From assembly GCF_002209355.2 (NCBI RefSeq), contig NZ_CP106855.1, positions 1,426,001 to 1,490,000 on the forward strand: a DNA stretch of 64,000 nucleotides, given 5' to 3'. The notes under the pieces are model-generated. The model did no database searches. It worked only from the letters and a program-made list of their open reading frames with translations, and was not told the DNA's origin. The position numbers and the translations under genes were made by a program. Origin of the DNA: Bdellovibrio sp. SKB1291214 (GTDB lineage Bacteria; Bdellovibrionota; Bdellovibrionia; Bdellovibrionales; Bdellovibrionaceae). Of the stretch, positions 26,269 to 35,661 are shown piece after piece (the stretch's first letter is position 1; every line of letters begins with the position of its first letter).

Positions 26269-28344
26269 TTATCTACTTTTCACATCGCCTCGGGCGAAGA
26301 TACTTGCCACGTAATGCAGAACATCCGTCGCAGAGATTTCATCGTATCCGAAGTCTTTAATAAGACGTGTTTTGACGATATCAATCTTTTCTTGCGTATC
26401 TTTATCAACAGCGTTGCTGACAAGAGTTGTAAGCTTGATCGAGTCTTTTTGATCTTCAAAAAGTTTTAGCTCAATCGCTTTGTGCAAGCGTTCGTTCATC
26501 TTAAAGTTAAATTTCTTACCTTCAAGAGCCAAAGCCCCGATGTAATTCATGATCTCACGACGGAAATCATCTTTACGTGACTCTGGGATTTCGATCTTAT
26601 CTTCGATCGATCTCATCAAACGCTCATCCGGCTCTTCGTCATTCCCAGTGAACTGGTTACGAACGCGTTCCTTTTGAGTATAGGCTTTTACGTTATCAAT
26701 ATAGTTGGAGCACAATCTTGCCATCGCGCTTTCGTCAGCACTGATTGCACGTTGCACTTCAGCCTTAATGATCTCTTCATATTCTTGCATCACGACACCC
26801 AAAAGCTCTTTGTATTCAGCTTTTAGTTCTTCGTTTGAAAGAAGCGAGTGACTCTTAAGACCGGATTCCAATTCCTTAAAGACCATGAACGGATTCACAG
26901 AACCTTTATTGGATTGCTGAGCGTTCACTAGCGCATTGGAAAGTTTATCTTGGATATAACGAGCCGAAATACCTTCTAAACCTTCGCGCTGAGTTTCTTT
27001 ACGAAGCTCGCGTACGTTGTCTTCCGTGTAATTCGGAAGCGTTTTACCATTATACAGTTTCAATTTTTGCAAACGAGTGAGGTTTGCTTTCTTCGGTTTT
27101 TCCAAGCGAGTGAGGATTGCCCACATCGCCGCCATCTCAACCGTGTGAGGAGCAATGGAAATACCGCGCACTTTTTGGGAGTTGAAATCACGTTTATAGA
27201 TATTGATCTCATCTCTCCAACGAGTGATGTACGGAATATCGATTTTCACAGTACGGTCACGAAGGGCTTCCATGAATTCGTTGTCTTGCAAACGACGATA
27301 TTCAGGTTCATTCGTATGCCCGATGATCACTTCATCGATATGTGTCTGAGCGAATTTTTTCGGTTTAACTCTGTGCTCTTGGGACGCACCCAAAAGATCA
27401 TACAGAAAGGCAACATCAAGTTTTAGAACCTCGACGAATTCAATCATTCCGCGATTGGCAACGTTGAATTCCCCGTCAAAGTTAAACGCGCGTGGATCTG
27501 AATCAGAACCGTATTCTGCGATCTTACGATAATTGATATCACCTGTAAGCTCCGTGGAATCCTGATTCTTTTCATCTTTCGGTTGGAAAGTACCAATACC
27601 GATACGATCTGCTTCCGAAATAAATAAACGTTTTACACGAACGTGTTTTAGCACGCTCATCAAATCGCCATCGTAGTGCTCCATCAAATGTTTAAAGATA
27701 AAGCGAGATGGAGGAGAAAGCTCTCCATCCACGTGAACGCGGAAAGAACCTTCTTGGCCTTTATTGATTTGATCATACAGGGAGGAGCGCATTTCTTCAG
27801 GGATCAATAACAAAGGTTCTTCGTTCATTGGCGAGTGGAAGACTTTGACATCTTTCCCCAGCAAACCTTTAAGCTCATTTTTTTCATCAATCCATTCGAA
27901 AGTATACAAAGCACCTTGTGGTTGATGAGAGTAGCGTTCCAAACCTTTTTTAAGCATGCGACAAATTGTAGATTTCGCACTTCCCACCGGACCGTGCAAA
28001 AGGATCACACGTTTCTCTGTGCCGTAACCCAAAGAGGCGGACTTTAAGATATTCACCAATTTCATCAACTGCACATCTAGCCCGTAGACCGCATCTTTGC
28101 CGTTGTTGTACTGATCCGTAAAGAATTTGTATCTGACGACTTCTTTTTTGAAATCGAGATAAGTCTCAGTGCCCTCTTCAACGATCATGTCATACATGCG
28201 CTGATAAGCATTTCGAGTGATTTTTGGATTGGCTTTGACGAGATCCAAGTACTCAGAGAAAGTACCGCTCCAATGTTCTTTAGCATTGACGCTGGAGTTC
28301 TGCCAGTTGCTGATCAGCGAGTGAAGGTCAATCTTAGAGGACAT
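26269..28344 (-). CDS. prkA: PrkA/YeaG-family AAA protein kinase
   Basis: This is 691 residues. The N-terminal AAA domain has Walker [11 protein letters not shown], and [12 protein letters not shown] before it is typical of PrkA. The C-terminal part is the PrkA domain ([24 protein letters not shown]). PrkA phosphorylates serine residues and acts in nutrient stress and stationary phase. The start is ATG 28344, with GGGGAG 7 bases before it; a reading to 28371 lacks a ribosome-binding site. It is the first gene of the prkA-yeaH-spoVR-yciH group. Confidence 0.95.
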   Translation of the reverse strand: MSSKIDLHSLISNWQNSSVNAKEHWSGTFSEYLDLVKANPKITRNAYQRMYDMIVEEGTETYLDFKKEVVRYKFFTDQYNNGKDAVYGLDVQLMKLVNILKSASLGYGTEKRVILLHGPVGSAKSTICRMLKKGLERYSHQPQGALYTFEWIDEKNELKGLLGKDVKVFHSPMNEEPLLLIPEEMRSSLYDQINKGQEGSFRVHVDGELSPPSRFIFKHLMEHYDGDLMSVLKHVRVKRLFISEADRIGIGTFQPKDEKNQDSTELTGDINYRKIAEYGSDSDPRAFNFDGEFNVANRGMIEFVEVLKLDVAFLYDLLGASQEHRVKPKKFAQTHIDEVIIGHTNEPEYRRLQDNEFMEALRDRTVKIDIPYITRWRDEINIYKRDFNSQKVRGISIAPHTVEMAAMWAILTRLEKPKKANLTRLQKLKLYNGKTLPNYTEDNVRELRKETQREGLEGISARYIQDKLSNALVNAQQSNKGSVNPFMVFKELESGLKSHSLLSNEELKAEYKELLGVVMQEYEEIIKAEVQRAISADESAMARLCSNYIDNVKAYTQKERVRNQFTGNDEEPDERLMRSIEDKIEIPESRKDDFRREIMNYIGALALEGKKFNFKMNERLHKAIELKLFEDQKDSIKLTTLVSNAVDKDTQEKIDIVKTRLIKDFGYDEISATDVLHYVASIFARGDVKSR

Positions 28345-28419
28345 AATACTCTCCCCGGTGATTTGTGACACACCTACTGACTAAGATTATGCCTCAATAC
28401 TAGACGGTTAACGAGTTTT

Positions 28420-29070
28420 TTAATTTATTTGTATTGCCTTGAAACCATCGGGTTGTTTCAGAGTGAACGTCTCAGCTTTGAACTGGACCTCAGTCTGGGG
28501 CGGTTTAAACAGCCACTGCATCTCCAATTGCGGGGCCGTAATTACAACTTTCTTTTGTCCTTCAGGAGTACGATCTTTCCATTCAACTCGAATAGAACGC
28601 TGCCTATTTTCACACTTCGACAAAACCTTCAAATTGTCCTGCTCGCAGATCCATCCCGGGCCACGTACAGGCTCTTCAAATGCAATGTTCGCCAGATTCA
28701 TTGGATGCAAACTCAAACCCATTATACGCTCGATAGACTTTTCAGAGTTCTTTCCATAATAGAATTCTTTTTTGGGATAGATGGCATAAGCAATTTCTTT
28801 GGGAGACATAACCAACGATGCGACGTTGAAGCCCATCATCGCCGTCACATCCAAACGCACTCTTTGGTTCTTAACCGCCATCAGATCTATAGATACAGTC
28901 TGTGTTTTGTTTTCTTTCATGTCGCGAATCATCGCTTTTGTATCCCACTCCGCTTGCTGAAGTGGACCTTCATGTACTTGCTTGCTTGCACAGGCTTTCA
29001 GAAAGATCACCGCAATTAAAAGAAAAAGACCCTGCATCAATGATATTAATTGTCGCCAAAGAATTTTCAT
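28420..29070 (-). CDS. Lipoprotein, possibly LolA/LolB-fold
   Basis: This is 216 residues with a lipoprotein signal ending FLKAC (Cys27). The chain continues as alternating beta strands, for example RVRLDVTAMMGFNVASLVMSPKEIAYAIY, a pattern like the lipoprotein-carrier LolA/LolB or DUF4292 fold. One further Cys pair (WICEQD, LSKCEN) is present. The assignment to that fold is tentative. Its start codon is only 11 bases from the divergent membrane-protein gene. Confidence 0.6.
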   Translation of the reverse strand: MKILWRQLISLMQGLFLLIAVIFLKACASKQVHEGPLQQAEWDTKAMIRDMKENKTQTVSIDLMAVKNQRVRLDVTAMMGFNVASLVMSPKEIAYAIYPKKEFYYGKNSEKSIERIMGLSLHPMNLANIAFEEPVRGPGWICEQDNLKVLSKCENRQRSIRVEWKDRTPEGQKKVVITAPQLEMQWLFKPPQTEVQFKAETFTLKQPDGFKAIQIN

Positions 29071-29081
29071 TCCCTTAGCAT

Positions 29082-29708
29082 ATGGAAATGCAATCAGTTA
29101 AACAAGCATTCATCATGTTCCGCAGAAATTGGAAAGACAGCCTTCTCTTAGGGGTCCTTGCCACTGTGTTCACCTTCTTTTCTCAAGTGGTTCCCATGAT
29201 CGGTGCATTGTTGATTGCTGTAGGACTTTTAATATTTCAAGAACTTGCGAATTTGCGATTGCAAAAAGGCCGCTGGGACCGTGATTTCACTCATTTGCAA
29301 AAAGACTGGGTGTCCTGGATAATCACCGCCGTGATTTTGATGCCTTCAGGAATTTTGATGGGCTCGGCATTTGGAGTCATCCATAGTCCTCAACCCCTGA
29401 TTCAATCACTGCCTGCAGGTTTTGGATTGATGGCAATGGGAGTATTCTTTTACTTCATCCTGACTCACGGACTGAATCTGCAACTGGAAACTCATCAAGG
29501 AATCGCCAAAGCCTTAGACAGAACAGCCATTGCCTCTGTTAAAAATTTTGGCTCCTACTTTCCGGCAACTCTCGTCATTTCTACTGCACTCGTAATTGCC
29601 ACCTACATGCGCGGCTATGGATTGATTCTGGCCTTACCTATTATGTTTTTTACTTGTTTCTATCTATATATAGAGATGAAAAACAAGAACGCCTTCGATA
29701 AGAAATAA
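29082..29708 (+). CDS. Integral membrane protein, unknown function
   Basis: This is 208 residues with about five hydrophobic segments (near 20-55, 77-97, 110-128, 156-170 and 175-198). The composition and helix pattern resemble the DUF4013/YciC-like membrane proteins, but no motif secures this. No ribosome-binding site is obvious before ATG 29082; ATG 29088 is an alternative. The start lies 11 bases from the divergent lipoprotein gene. A terminator follows its stop. Confidence 0.6.
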   Translation: MEMQSVKQAFIMFRRNWKDSLLLGVLATVFTFFSQVVPMIGALLIAVGLLIFQELANLRLQKGRWDRDFTHLQKDWVSWIITAVILMPSGILMGSAFGVIHSPQPLIQSLPAGFGLMAMGVFFYFILTHGLNLQLETHQGIAKALDRTAIASVKNFGSYFPATLVISTALVIATYMRGYGLILALPIMFFTCFYLYIEMKNKNAFDKK

Positions 29709-29737
29709 AAAAAAGCCCACTTGTTGAAGTGGGCTTG
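29707..29737 (-). terminator. Intrinsic terminator for the TPR lipoprotein gene
   Basis: AGCCCACTT pairs with AAGTGGGCT around GTTG. The run of eight A bases before it becomes a T-run on the minus strand, so it ends the TPR gene transcript and may also serve the plus-strand gene ending at 29708. Confidence 0.82.
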
Positions 29738-29773
29738 CGCGAGTTTTCCAGGAATGCTCTCCGACCAAGGAGT

Positions 29774-31645
29774 TTATTTAGCAGTGTGCTCAGCTGATGT
29801 TGTGTTAACAGAAGCCGGCAATCTTGGAGAACCCATTTCTTGTTTTTCAATTGCAGTGATCTTAGCGCGAATTTCTTGAACTTTGCGTTTGTCAGTTTCA
29901 AGATCCGCAGCTTTGCGATACATTTTCTTAGCTTTATCAACCATTGATTGCTTGTAGTATGCATCACCCAAGTGCTCAGCAATAACGCTGACTGTACCTT
30001 GATATTTATGAGCGGCTTCCAAGAACTTGATTGATTCAACTGTCTTGTTTTGTTTGAACAAAATCCAACCCAAAGTATCCAGAACATAACCGTCTTGAGG
30101 TTCTAGTTGCATCGCACGACGAGCTAGCTTTTCAGCATCATCCAAGTTTTGACCCATCTCAGCCCACGTAAATGCCAAGTAATTCATCCCTTGTACGTGA
30201 TTTGGATCTAGCTCCAACACTTTTTTCATTTCAGAGACAACAATGTCTTTGTTACCCATGCGATCGTTGATAGTACCGAAGTAAAATCTCAACTGAGCAT
30301 TTTCTGGGAATTTTTCAAGACCTTGCTCTAAAACTTTAGCAGCAGCTTTGAAATCGTTCTTTTCATCCAGCAAAGAAGCATACATCGCGTACACTTGTGG
30401 CTGATCAGCACGATCCTTCAAACCTTTAGACACAAGCTCGATCGCTTCATCCAAACGATTCAAACCTTTTAGTAAGTAAGCTGCATGAACAACTGACTCA
30501 CCATAATAAGTGCTAGATACTGGAATCTTTTTGAATTCACGTACCGCTTTTTCAGACTGGCGTGTTTCTTCGTAAACGGCTGCCAAGTAAAAACGGATCT
30601 TGTCTGAATCTGGTGCCTCTTTAAGAATTTGTTCTAACTTATCGATCGCTACGTCATAACGTTTTTGTTCGATCAAAATTAACGCCATTTTCATTTTGAT
30701 GTTTAATGGCTCCTCAGAGTTTTGCTCTAGCACTTCCAATTGGTCGTATGCCAAATCATACTTACCTTGTTCGATGTAAGTTTGCGCAAGAACATCAGCG
30801 ATTTTTGGATTTGGCGTATTTTCCTTTTGGAAAGCACGATACATTGCCATCGCTTTTTCTTCTTGTTTTTGTTTTGTGTAAAGCATACCCAAAGTCAAAA
30901 CACCTTCAGCAAAGTCTGGCTTTAATTTTAAGGCCGTTTTGAAAGAAGCTTCAGCTTGTTTTTGGAATTTAGCTTCTGATTGCTCCATACGTACGCGGCC
31001 AATATAGTAATGAGCTAGATACGGCGTTGTGTATTCTGGATTTTTCAACAAAGACTCAAAATATTGTACGGCTTTATCGTATTGCTTTTGCTCAGAATAC
31101 AAAGCACCAATGTAAAGCGGAGCTTCTGTATTCGCGGGAGAAAGCTTCATGACATATTGGTATTGATCCATCGCTTTTGGATAAAGCTTCATAGAAGAAT
31201 ACAAACCACCCAATAACAAGTGAGCATCGATGTTTTTCGGATCTTTCTTAGTGGCCTCTTCAGCTTGGGACAATGATTCGGAGATCATCCCAAGTTTTAG
31301 AAACTCAGCCGCCAGACGCATGTGCACTGTTGGAGAGTTTTGATCATAAACCAAAGTCATTTTGAATGACTCGATAGCTTTATTTGGATTGCCCTCTAAA
31401 GCATATGCCTCACCCATCGCGAAAAAATAATCCGCTTGTGTACGCATATACAAAGGATCAAGAGTGGCTTGGCCATCTTTCGAAGTAATTGGGGGAGGCG
31501 TCAGAGATGCCGGAGCACGATTATGATCATTGAAAGAGGCTTCGTAGTACGGCGCCTTTTCAGTTTCGTGTGACGTGAATGTCGCGCACGCTGTTAGCGA
31601 GAGAAAGAGCGCTGCGAAAATTCCGGTCCTAGTTTGAAGAAGCAT
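29774..31645 (-). CDS. Large TPR-repeat lipoprotein
   Basis: This is 623 residues from ATG 31645, preceded by AAGGAG. The lipobox is SLTAC after GIFAALFL. From about residue 60 to the end it is built of tetratricopeptide repeats (for example DAHLLLGGLYSSMKLYPKAMDQY and NYLAFTWAEMGQNLDDAEKLARRAM), roughly a dozen copies. It resembles outer-membrane TPR scaffolds that work with secretion, pili or cell-wall machines. The upstream reading to 31708 lies before the signal peptide and is rejected. The GspG-like gene lies upstream on the same strand. Confidence 0.9.
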   Translation of the reverse strand: MLLQTRTGIFAALFLSLTACATFTSHETEKAPYYEASFNDHNRAPASLTPPPITSKDGQATLDPLYMRTQADYFFAMGEAYALEGNPNKAIESFKMTLVYDQNSPTVHMRLAAEFLKLGMISESLSQAEEATKKDPKNIDAHLLLGGLYSSMKLYPKAMDQYQYVMKLSPANTEAPLYIGALYSEQKQYDKAVQYFESLLKNPEYTTPYLAHYYIGRVRMEQSEAKFQKQAEASFKTALKLKPDFAEGVLTLGMLYTKQKQEEKAMAMYRAFQKENTPNPKIADVLAQTYIEQGKYDLAYDQLEVLEQNSEEPLNIKMKMALILIEQKRYDVAIDKLEQILKEAPDSDKIRFYLAAVYEETRQSEKAVREFKKIPVSSTYYGESVVHAAYLLKGLNRLDEAIELVSKGLKDRADQPQVYAMYASLLDEKNDFKAAAKVLEQGLEKFPENAQLRFYFGTINDRMGNKDIVVSEMKKVLELDPNHVQGMNYLAFTWAEMGQNLDDAEKLARRAMQLEPQDGYVLDTLGWILFKQNKTVESIKFLEAAHKYQGTVSVIAEHLGDAYYKQSMVDKAKKMYRKAADLETDKRKVQEIRAKITAIEKQEMGSPRLPASVNTTSAEHTAK

Positions 31646-31738
31646 TGGATCTCCTTGGTCACTAGGCTGTTCGGTGAGATATGTGAAAACCTTGACGAAG
31701 GCTCGCAATAACTTGACCCAAGTACAGGGCCAGAAATT

Positions 31739-32236
31739 CTAGTTTTGAGACATGCTCAAGACCACTCCCACATCGTCGCCACCAAAAACCGGCTGACCGG
31801 AAACTTTTTTGTCTTCGTTTTCCAAATCTTTGCTTTCAACTCTTGCATTCGGCCCTGAGGACCAAACAACGATGCGGATGTTCGAGTTTCTTTCGGCGTT
31901 TGGAAGTACGCGGTAGTGGTATGGCTGACCCCACGGGTCAGTTCCCATCGTTCCAGTCGAACGAAGGCTCTCGATCGAGTCTGCCGCAGGGCCGATTGAA
32001 GCGGGCAAACGGCCTCCAGAAGTGTCTTTCGGCGCCGCAGAAACCTTTGTCGCCTCGCGATAAATCTGTACAACTTGGTAACCTACCACCTCTGCTTTCT
32101 GCAGAGCGGCTTTGGTATCGGCGTCTTGGGCGGACTGGTTCCAGGGGGAGGCAATGATAGTTGCGGAGAAGCCCAGGAGACCTAGCAGAGTCAGAACCCC
32201 TGATGACTTAAACTCTTGATTTTTCTCATGTTTCAT
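31739..32236 (-). CDS. GspG-like protein without a prepilin peptidase site
   Basis: This is 165 residues. The C-terminal half contains TDPWGQPYHYRVLPN and VVWSSGPNARVES, the conserved major-pseudopilin GspG pattern (DPWGxPYxY, then SxGxD). The N-terminus, however, is MKHEKNQEFKSSGVLTLLGLLGF and lacks the G/F-TLxE prepilin cleavage site. It may be membrane-anchored by this helix instead. GGGTGG precedes ATG 32236; an upstream in-frame start at 32305 has no support. It lies 93 bases upstream of the TPR lipoprotein on the same strand. Confidence 0.65.
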   Translation of the reverse strand: MKHEKNQEFKSSGVLTLLGLLGFSATIIASPWNQSAQDADTKAALQKAEVVGYQVVQIYREATKVSAAPKDTSGGRLPASIGPAADSIESLRSTGTMGTDPWGQPYHYRVLPNAERNSNIRIVVWSSGPNARVESKDLENEDKKVSGQPVFGGDDVGVVLSMSQN

Positions 32237-32412
32237 TAAATTACCACCCGCAACGTATTCGACCTTATTTACGTTTCGGTGGCTTAGGATAAAAACTTTA
32301 GACAAAGGTCTAAGAATTTGCGGAAAAAAACAAACAGGGGTTTGGACGGATCCAATTTCCCATTTCGAGGTGTTTTAACGCCTAGAGTCTTTTCTTTTGA
32401 TTTGAGGACCGC

Positions 32413-32441
32413 TTGACAAGGCATGGCACCGGGGATAGGTT
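32413..32441 (+). promoter_or_regulatory. Sigma-70 promoter for the PhaR-like gene
   Basis: TTGACA (32413-32418), a 17-base spacer and TAGGTT (32436-32441) form a strong match. A short hairpin (GTGCT/AGCAC) follows in the leader about 20 bases later. This shows that any coding start before about 32450 is false. Confidence 0.6.
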
Positions 32442-32526
32442 GCGCCCATCGACCGGGGGATGTGCTGAATACTTTAGCACTTATCTCATGGATATTTTGG
32501 GGAAAATTTCAAATTGGGAGGCACTT

Positions 32527-33072
32527 TTGATCAACCAAAACGAAACAATGACATCTAAGCCAAACTCTAAAGTTAAAATCATCAAGCGTTATCAGAATCG
32601 CAAACTTTATGACACACAACAAAGCTGCTACGTGACTTTGGACGATATCGCTAAAATGATTCGTACAAACGAAGAAGTAATGGTTATCGATAATAAATCA
32701 AAAAACGATATCACTGCTGCAACTTTGACTCAGATCATCTTTGAAGCTGAAAAGAAAGCATCTCAATACGCTCCTCTTTTCACACTTCGTGAAATCATCC
32801 AAAATGGCAACGGCAGCATCTCTGGCTACCTTGCGAAACTTGGTGCATTCCCTCAAGACTACATGACTAAACAACAAGTAAACACAGTTGTTGAAAATGC
32901 GTCTGCGGAAATGAAACAAAACTTGGAAAACCGTGTTGCTACTGCTGCAACTCGCTACAACACAGACACTACTGCTAAAGTAGCTGCTGAAAAAGCAACT
33001 GTTCTTCCAGGTCTTCAACAAGACGAAGAAACTCCGAATCTTCCGGGTTCTTCACTTGGTTTGAACAACTAA
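32527..33072 (+). CDS. PhaR-like polyhydroxyalkanoate synthesis regulator (N-terminal domain)
   Basis: This is about 181 residues. Residues 15-75 carry VKIIKRYQNRKLYDTQQSCYVTLDDIAKMI, the PHB/PHA accumulation regulator DNA-binding signature. The C-terminal part is Thr/Ala-rich and low in complexity. PhaR represses phasin and granule genes in PHA producers; here no pha gene is adjacent. The TTG at 32527 has GGGAGG 5 bases before it and lies after a good promoter; ATG 32548 is an alternative. A terminator follows the stop. Confidence 0.82.
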   Translation: MINQNETMTSKPNSKVKIIKRYQNRKLYDTQQSCYVTLDDIAKMIRTNEEVMVIDNKSKNDITAATLTQIIFEAEKKASQYAPLFTLREIIQNGNGSISGYLAKLGAFPQDYMTKQQVNTVVENASAEMKQNLENRVATAATRYNTDTTAKVAAEKATVLPGLQQDEETPNLPGSSLGLNN

Positions 33073-33098
33073 TTCTGTCACCACAGAATGTTGATGAA

Positions 33099-33127
33099 GG
33101 GCTCAGCTTACGCTGGGCCTTTTTTTT
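33099..33127 (+). terminator. Intrinsic terminator after the PhaR-like gene
   Basis: GGCTCAGC pairs with GCTGGGCC (one G-U) around TTAC and is followed by eight T bases. Confidence 0.88.
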
Positions 33128-33158
33128 GCCTATTTTCCAAAAAAATTCCCGCAAAACA

Positions 33159-33259
33159 GAACGCTTGGAAAATTTCTTTTACCAAGGCGCGATGAGGAAG
33201 GCGTACTACCTGTACGCCGACGAGGGAGCAACGCAGGAAAAAGGAATTTGCCAACGTTC
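33159..33259. repeat. Long imperfect inverted repeat directly after the COG3014 gene
   Basis: The outer arms (about 33159-33183 and 33236-33259) pair over some 22 bases with a few mismatches, and an inner perfect hairpin GGCGTAC/GTACGCC lies at about 33200-33218. On the minus strand it begins right after the TAG stop of the COG3014 gene. It could be a terminator or an mRNA-stabilising or repeated intergenic element. Confidence 0.55.
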
Positions 33260-34504
33260 CTACTTAAGGGAGCGCCAAACGATAAACTTCTTTTGTCCTG
33301 ATTTAATTGTGACTGTCTGCCCTTTTAAAGATTCGCCCGTCGGAGTCCCCGACAAATCCAACCCTTCAAGGTTGAATTTGTATTCTCCCGGCTTCAAAGG
33401 AATTCGGATCAGCTGAATTGTTTGTGGAAGCATCGACCACTGACGCAAGTCTGCCTGATCAGCGATGTTCAAAGCCAAGAAAGTTAAATCACCCAGTAAT
33501 TGATTTTTCTGGCGAACTTGATCAGCCAACACCGCCTTGGAGGCAAAGCCCGCAAGTCGTTTTGCGATCAGAATTCCATAATCTTCCTTCAAAGTTTTGA
33601 TCGCGGCATCTTGTACATCATAAACTGGGTGGCTGACCATGGTTGGTCCACCATCAATCGTTAGACGTGCGATTTTTGTAGAGCTTGGAGTGGGATACAT
33701 GGCGGGCAAGCGGTATTCATTTTTTGCTGGGAACTTTCTTGGCCCCCAACCTTGTTGGTAAATGATCACAAGTTCACCTAGGGACTTGTTGTACCAATCA
33801 GGATTTTCCTTAACTTCAGGAAATTTCTTTTTCCAATCTTGATAAGTATCCATTCGACGAGCGAGTTTTGCCGATCGAATTAAATCTTCCCCGATATGAG
33901 AGATCGAGGGATCGAGTTTGTAGGATTCATGATAAGCGATATAGGCGTCATCAAAATCGCGATTCGCTTCCCATGTCAGAGCAGACAAATATTTACTGAA
34001 GGGATTCAGTTCAAATTTCTGTTTTTCATCCTGACGGTATTTTTGATATTTTTCATTGATACGACGAGCTTCCACCAACGCATCGTCTAGCTTACCCTGC
34101 TCTAAAAAATTCATGGCAAGATAGGCATTGATAAAAATCTTTTCGAAAGTATCGCCTTTGTATTGAACCATTCCTTCGCTTAATGCCAACGATCCAGCGA
34201 CTCGAGAAATGGATTGGTAATCGATCTGCTCGGAAAGCTTATCTGCGCTCAGAAATGTTTTATTACTTTCACCGATTTTTCCTGAAACTTGCAATGCGGT
34301 ACCATAATCCAAAAGGTAAACCAATTGGTCGCCGTCATCTTTGTTTGCAAGAGGTTCAAGCACTTTAAGAGCCGCATCGTAATCACGAGCTGCCAAAGAC
34401 GAACGGGCTTTATCCACCTTCGTCTGATAGGAGGCACAACCTGTCGTTAAGAGAAGAAAAAAAAGACCCACGAAGGCCATGAGTCTTTTTGGGGATTTAA
34501 TCAT
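33260..34504 (-). CDS. COG3014-family lipoprotein with TPR-like repeats
   Basis: This is 414 residues with lipobox LTTGC (Cys23). The N-terminal part has repeats of the TPR type (ARSSLAARDYDAALKVLEPLAN). Conserved COG3014 blocks follow: NAYLAMNFLEQGKLDDALVEARR, LGELVIIYQQGWGPRK and LRQWSMLPQTIQLIRIPLKPGEY. The family is often encoded beside LpoB-type cell-wall activators, as here, where its start overlaps the lpoB stop by 1 base. A role in the outer membrane with LpoB is likely but unproven. Confidence 0.88.
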   Translation of the reverse strand: MIKSPKRLMAFVGLFFLLLTTGCASYQTKVDKARSSLAARDYDAALKVLEPLANKDDGDQLVYLLDYGTALQVSGKIGESNKTFLSADKLSEQIDYQSISRVAGSLALSEGMVQYKGDTFEKIFINAYLAMNFLEQGKLDDALVEARRINEKYQKYRQDEKQKFELNPFSKYLSALTWEANRDFDDAYIAYHESYKLDPSISHIGEDLIRSAKLARRMDTYQDWKKKFPEVKENPDWYNKSLGELVIIYQQGWGPRKFPAKNEYRLPAMYPTPSSTKIARLTIDGGPTMVSHPVYDVQDAAIKTLKEDYGILIAKRLAGFASKAVLADQVRQKNQLLGDLTFLALNIADQADLRQWSMLPQTIQLIRIPLKPGEYKFNLEGLDLSGTPTGESLKGQTVTIKSGQKKFIVWRSLK

Positions 34505-35103
34505 TATAGACCGATAGATTTTTTCTTAAATACTTTACGGATTTGCTTTTGGTCAGACCAAGAAATCATGCTTGTTTTCAAATTCGTCAAATTCAATGTC
34601 AGTTTATAGTACACAGATTTGTCTTTGCCCACTTCTTGAACGATAGAATCCAAACGGCCGTTGATGATGAAGTCTGCACCAATTTGACCGCCCGGGCCTT
34701 TTTTAGTTTCAGCGCTAGTCATACCAGAATTTTGATAATTGTATTCATCAGCGATATCGCCACGTGCTTCTTTATCGATGAACGCGACTTTGCCGGATTT
34801 CATAAGTTCAACACGGATCATATCCATGATGCTTTGAGTGTCGATGTGCTCGCTTGTTTTGTTTTGCAAACCAGTGACGATCACCACAGGCATTTTTTTA
34901 GACTGAGTGATGGCAGGAGATTGTAGAGAGCTTGCCACTAGATCTTGAACAGCTTTTTGCATATCCGTTTCTGACCATTGATCGTTCAGCAGATTTTCTC
35001 TGTTAACGTCATCATACGAACCTTTAGTGAAAGCTTTCGGACCGCAGCTCGCAAGAGCCAACATAGAAACAGTCATTGCACCAATTAGCAAATTCTTGAT
35101 CAT
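34504..35103 (-). CDS. lpoB: LpoB-like penicillin-binding-protein activator lipoprotein
   Basis: This is 199 residues with lipobox ALASC (Cys19). Core blocks include VVIVTGLQNKTSEHIDTQSIMDMIRVEL and GADFIINGRLDSIVQEVGKDKSVYYKLTLNLTNLKTSMISWSDQKQIRK, which match LpoB. LpoB reaches through the periplasm to activate the PBP1b transglycosylase/transpeptidase. It is the first of two genes, coupled to the COG3014 lipoprotein by a 1-base overlap. Confidence 0.92.
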   Translation of the reverse strand: MIKNLLIGAMTVSMLALASCGPKAFTKGSYDDVNRENLLNDQWSETDMQKAVQDLVASSLQSPAITQSKKMPVVIVTGLQNKTSEHIDTQSIMDMIRVELMKSGKVAFIDKEARGDIADEYNYQNSGMTSAETKKGPGGQIGADFIINGRLDSIVQEVGKDKSVYYKLTLNLTNLKTSMISWSDQKQIRKVFKKKSIGL

Positions 35104-35253
35104 AAATACCCCTTATTCCACCAAGTCTATGCCTATGAATTCCCAGGTGCAAGTCATGCCCGAGCGAGCCAAGACGGGCGTCCAATTTCCGTCCTGATTT
35201 GCGCAGTGATTCCTGACTCTAACTGCCTGTGCTTCTTGCAATGGTCTGGAAGA

Positions 35254-35661
35254 ATGACAGAAATTACCAGTAGCGCTGCCGCATTTGAGTCCTTGAAATC
35301 ACTCATCAATCCTTTTGCTGAAGAGCTGTGGGTCATTGCATTAAATCCCCAACTTCAAGTCATAGCGACGGAAATGATTTTTCGTGGGACTGCGGATCAC
35401 TGCCCCACACATCCACGCGACATTTTCAGATTTCTGATAATTAAGAACGCCAGTTTTTTTATGATGGCACATAATCATCCCAGCGCCAGTGTACAGCCTT
35501 CGGAACAGGATTTAATAACCACACGTAAGATGCATACCTGTGGAAGGATCTTTCAGATCCCGCTGATCGATCACATCATATTTAGTGATGCCGATTATTA
35601 TAGTATGGCAGACAATGGTTTTTTTAAGACATTAAAGAAATCGGCCCGACTGAATTACTGA
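35254..35661 (+). CDS. Stand-alone RadC-like JAB/MPN domain protein
   Basis: This is about 135 residues. MMAHNHPSASVQPSEQDLITTRKMHTCGRIFQIPLIDHIIFS is the C-terminal RadC block; the metal-binding set H73, H75, S77 and D86 is intact, but the usual Gly after HNHPS is Ala. The N-terminal helix-hairpin-helix part of full RadC is missing. JAB/RadC proteins have isopeptidase- or nuclease-like folds with unsettled roles in DNA metabolism. The start at ATG 35254 follows GGAAG. Its 3' end overlaps the converging membrane-protein gene by 7 bases. Confidence 0.85.
   Translation: MTEITSSAAAFESLKSLINPFAEELWVIALNPQLQVIATEMIFRGTADHCPTHPRDIFRFLIIKNASFFMMAHNHPSASVQPSEQDLITTRKMHTCGRIFQIPLIDHIIFSDADYYSMADNGFFKTLKKSARLNY

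Noticed and set aside
32413-32526. Extended N-terminus of the PhaR-like gene
   Set aside because: It would include its own -35/-10 promoter; the TTG at 32527 with GGGAGG is the better start.
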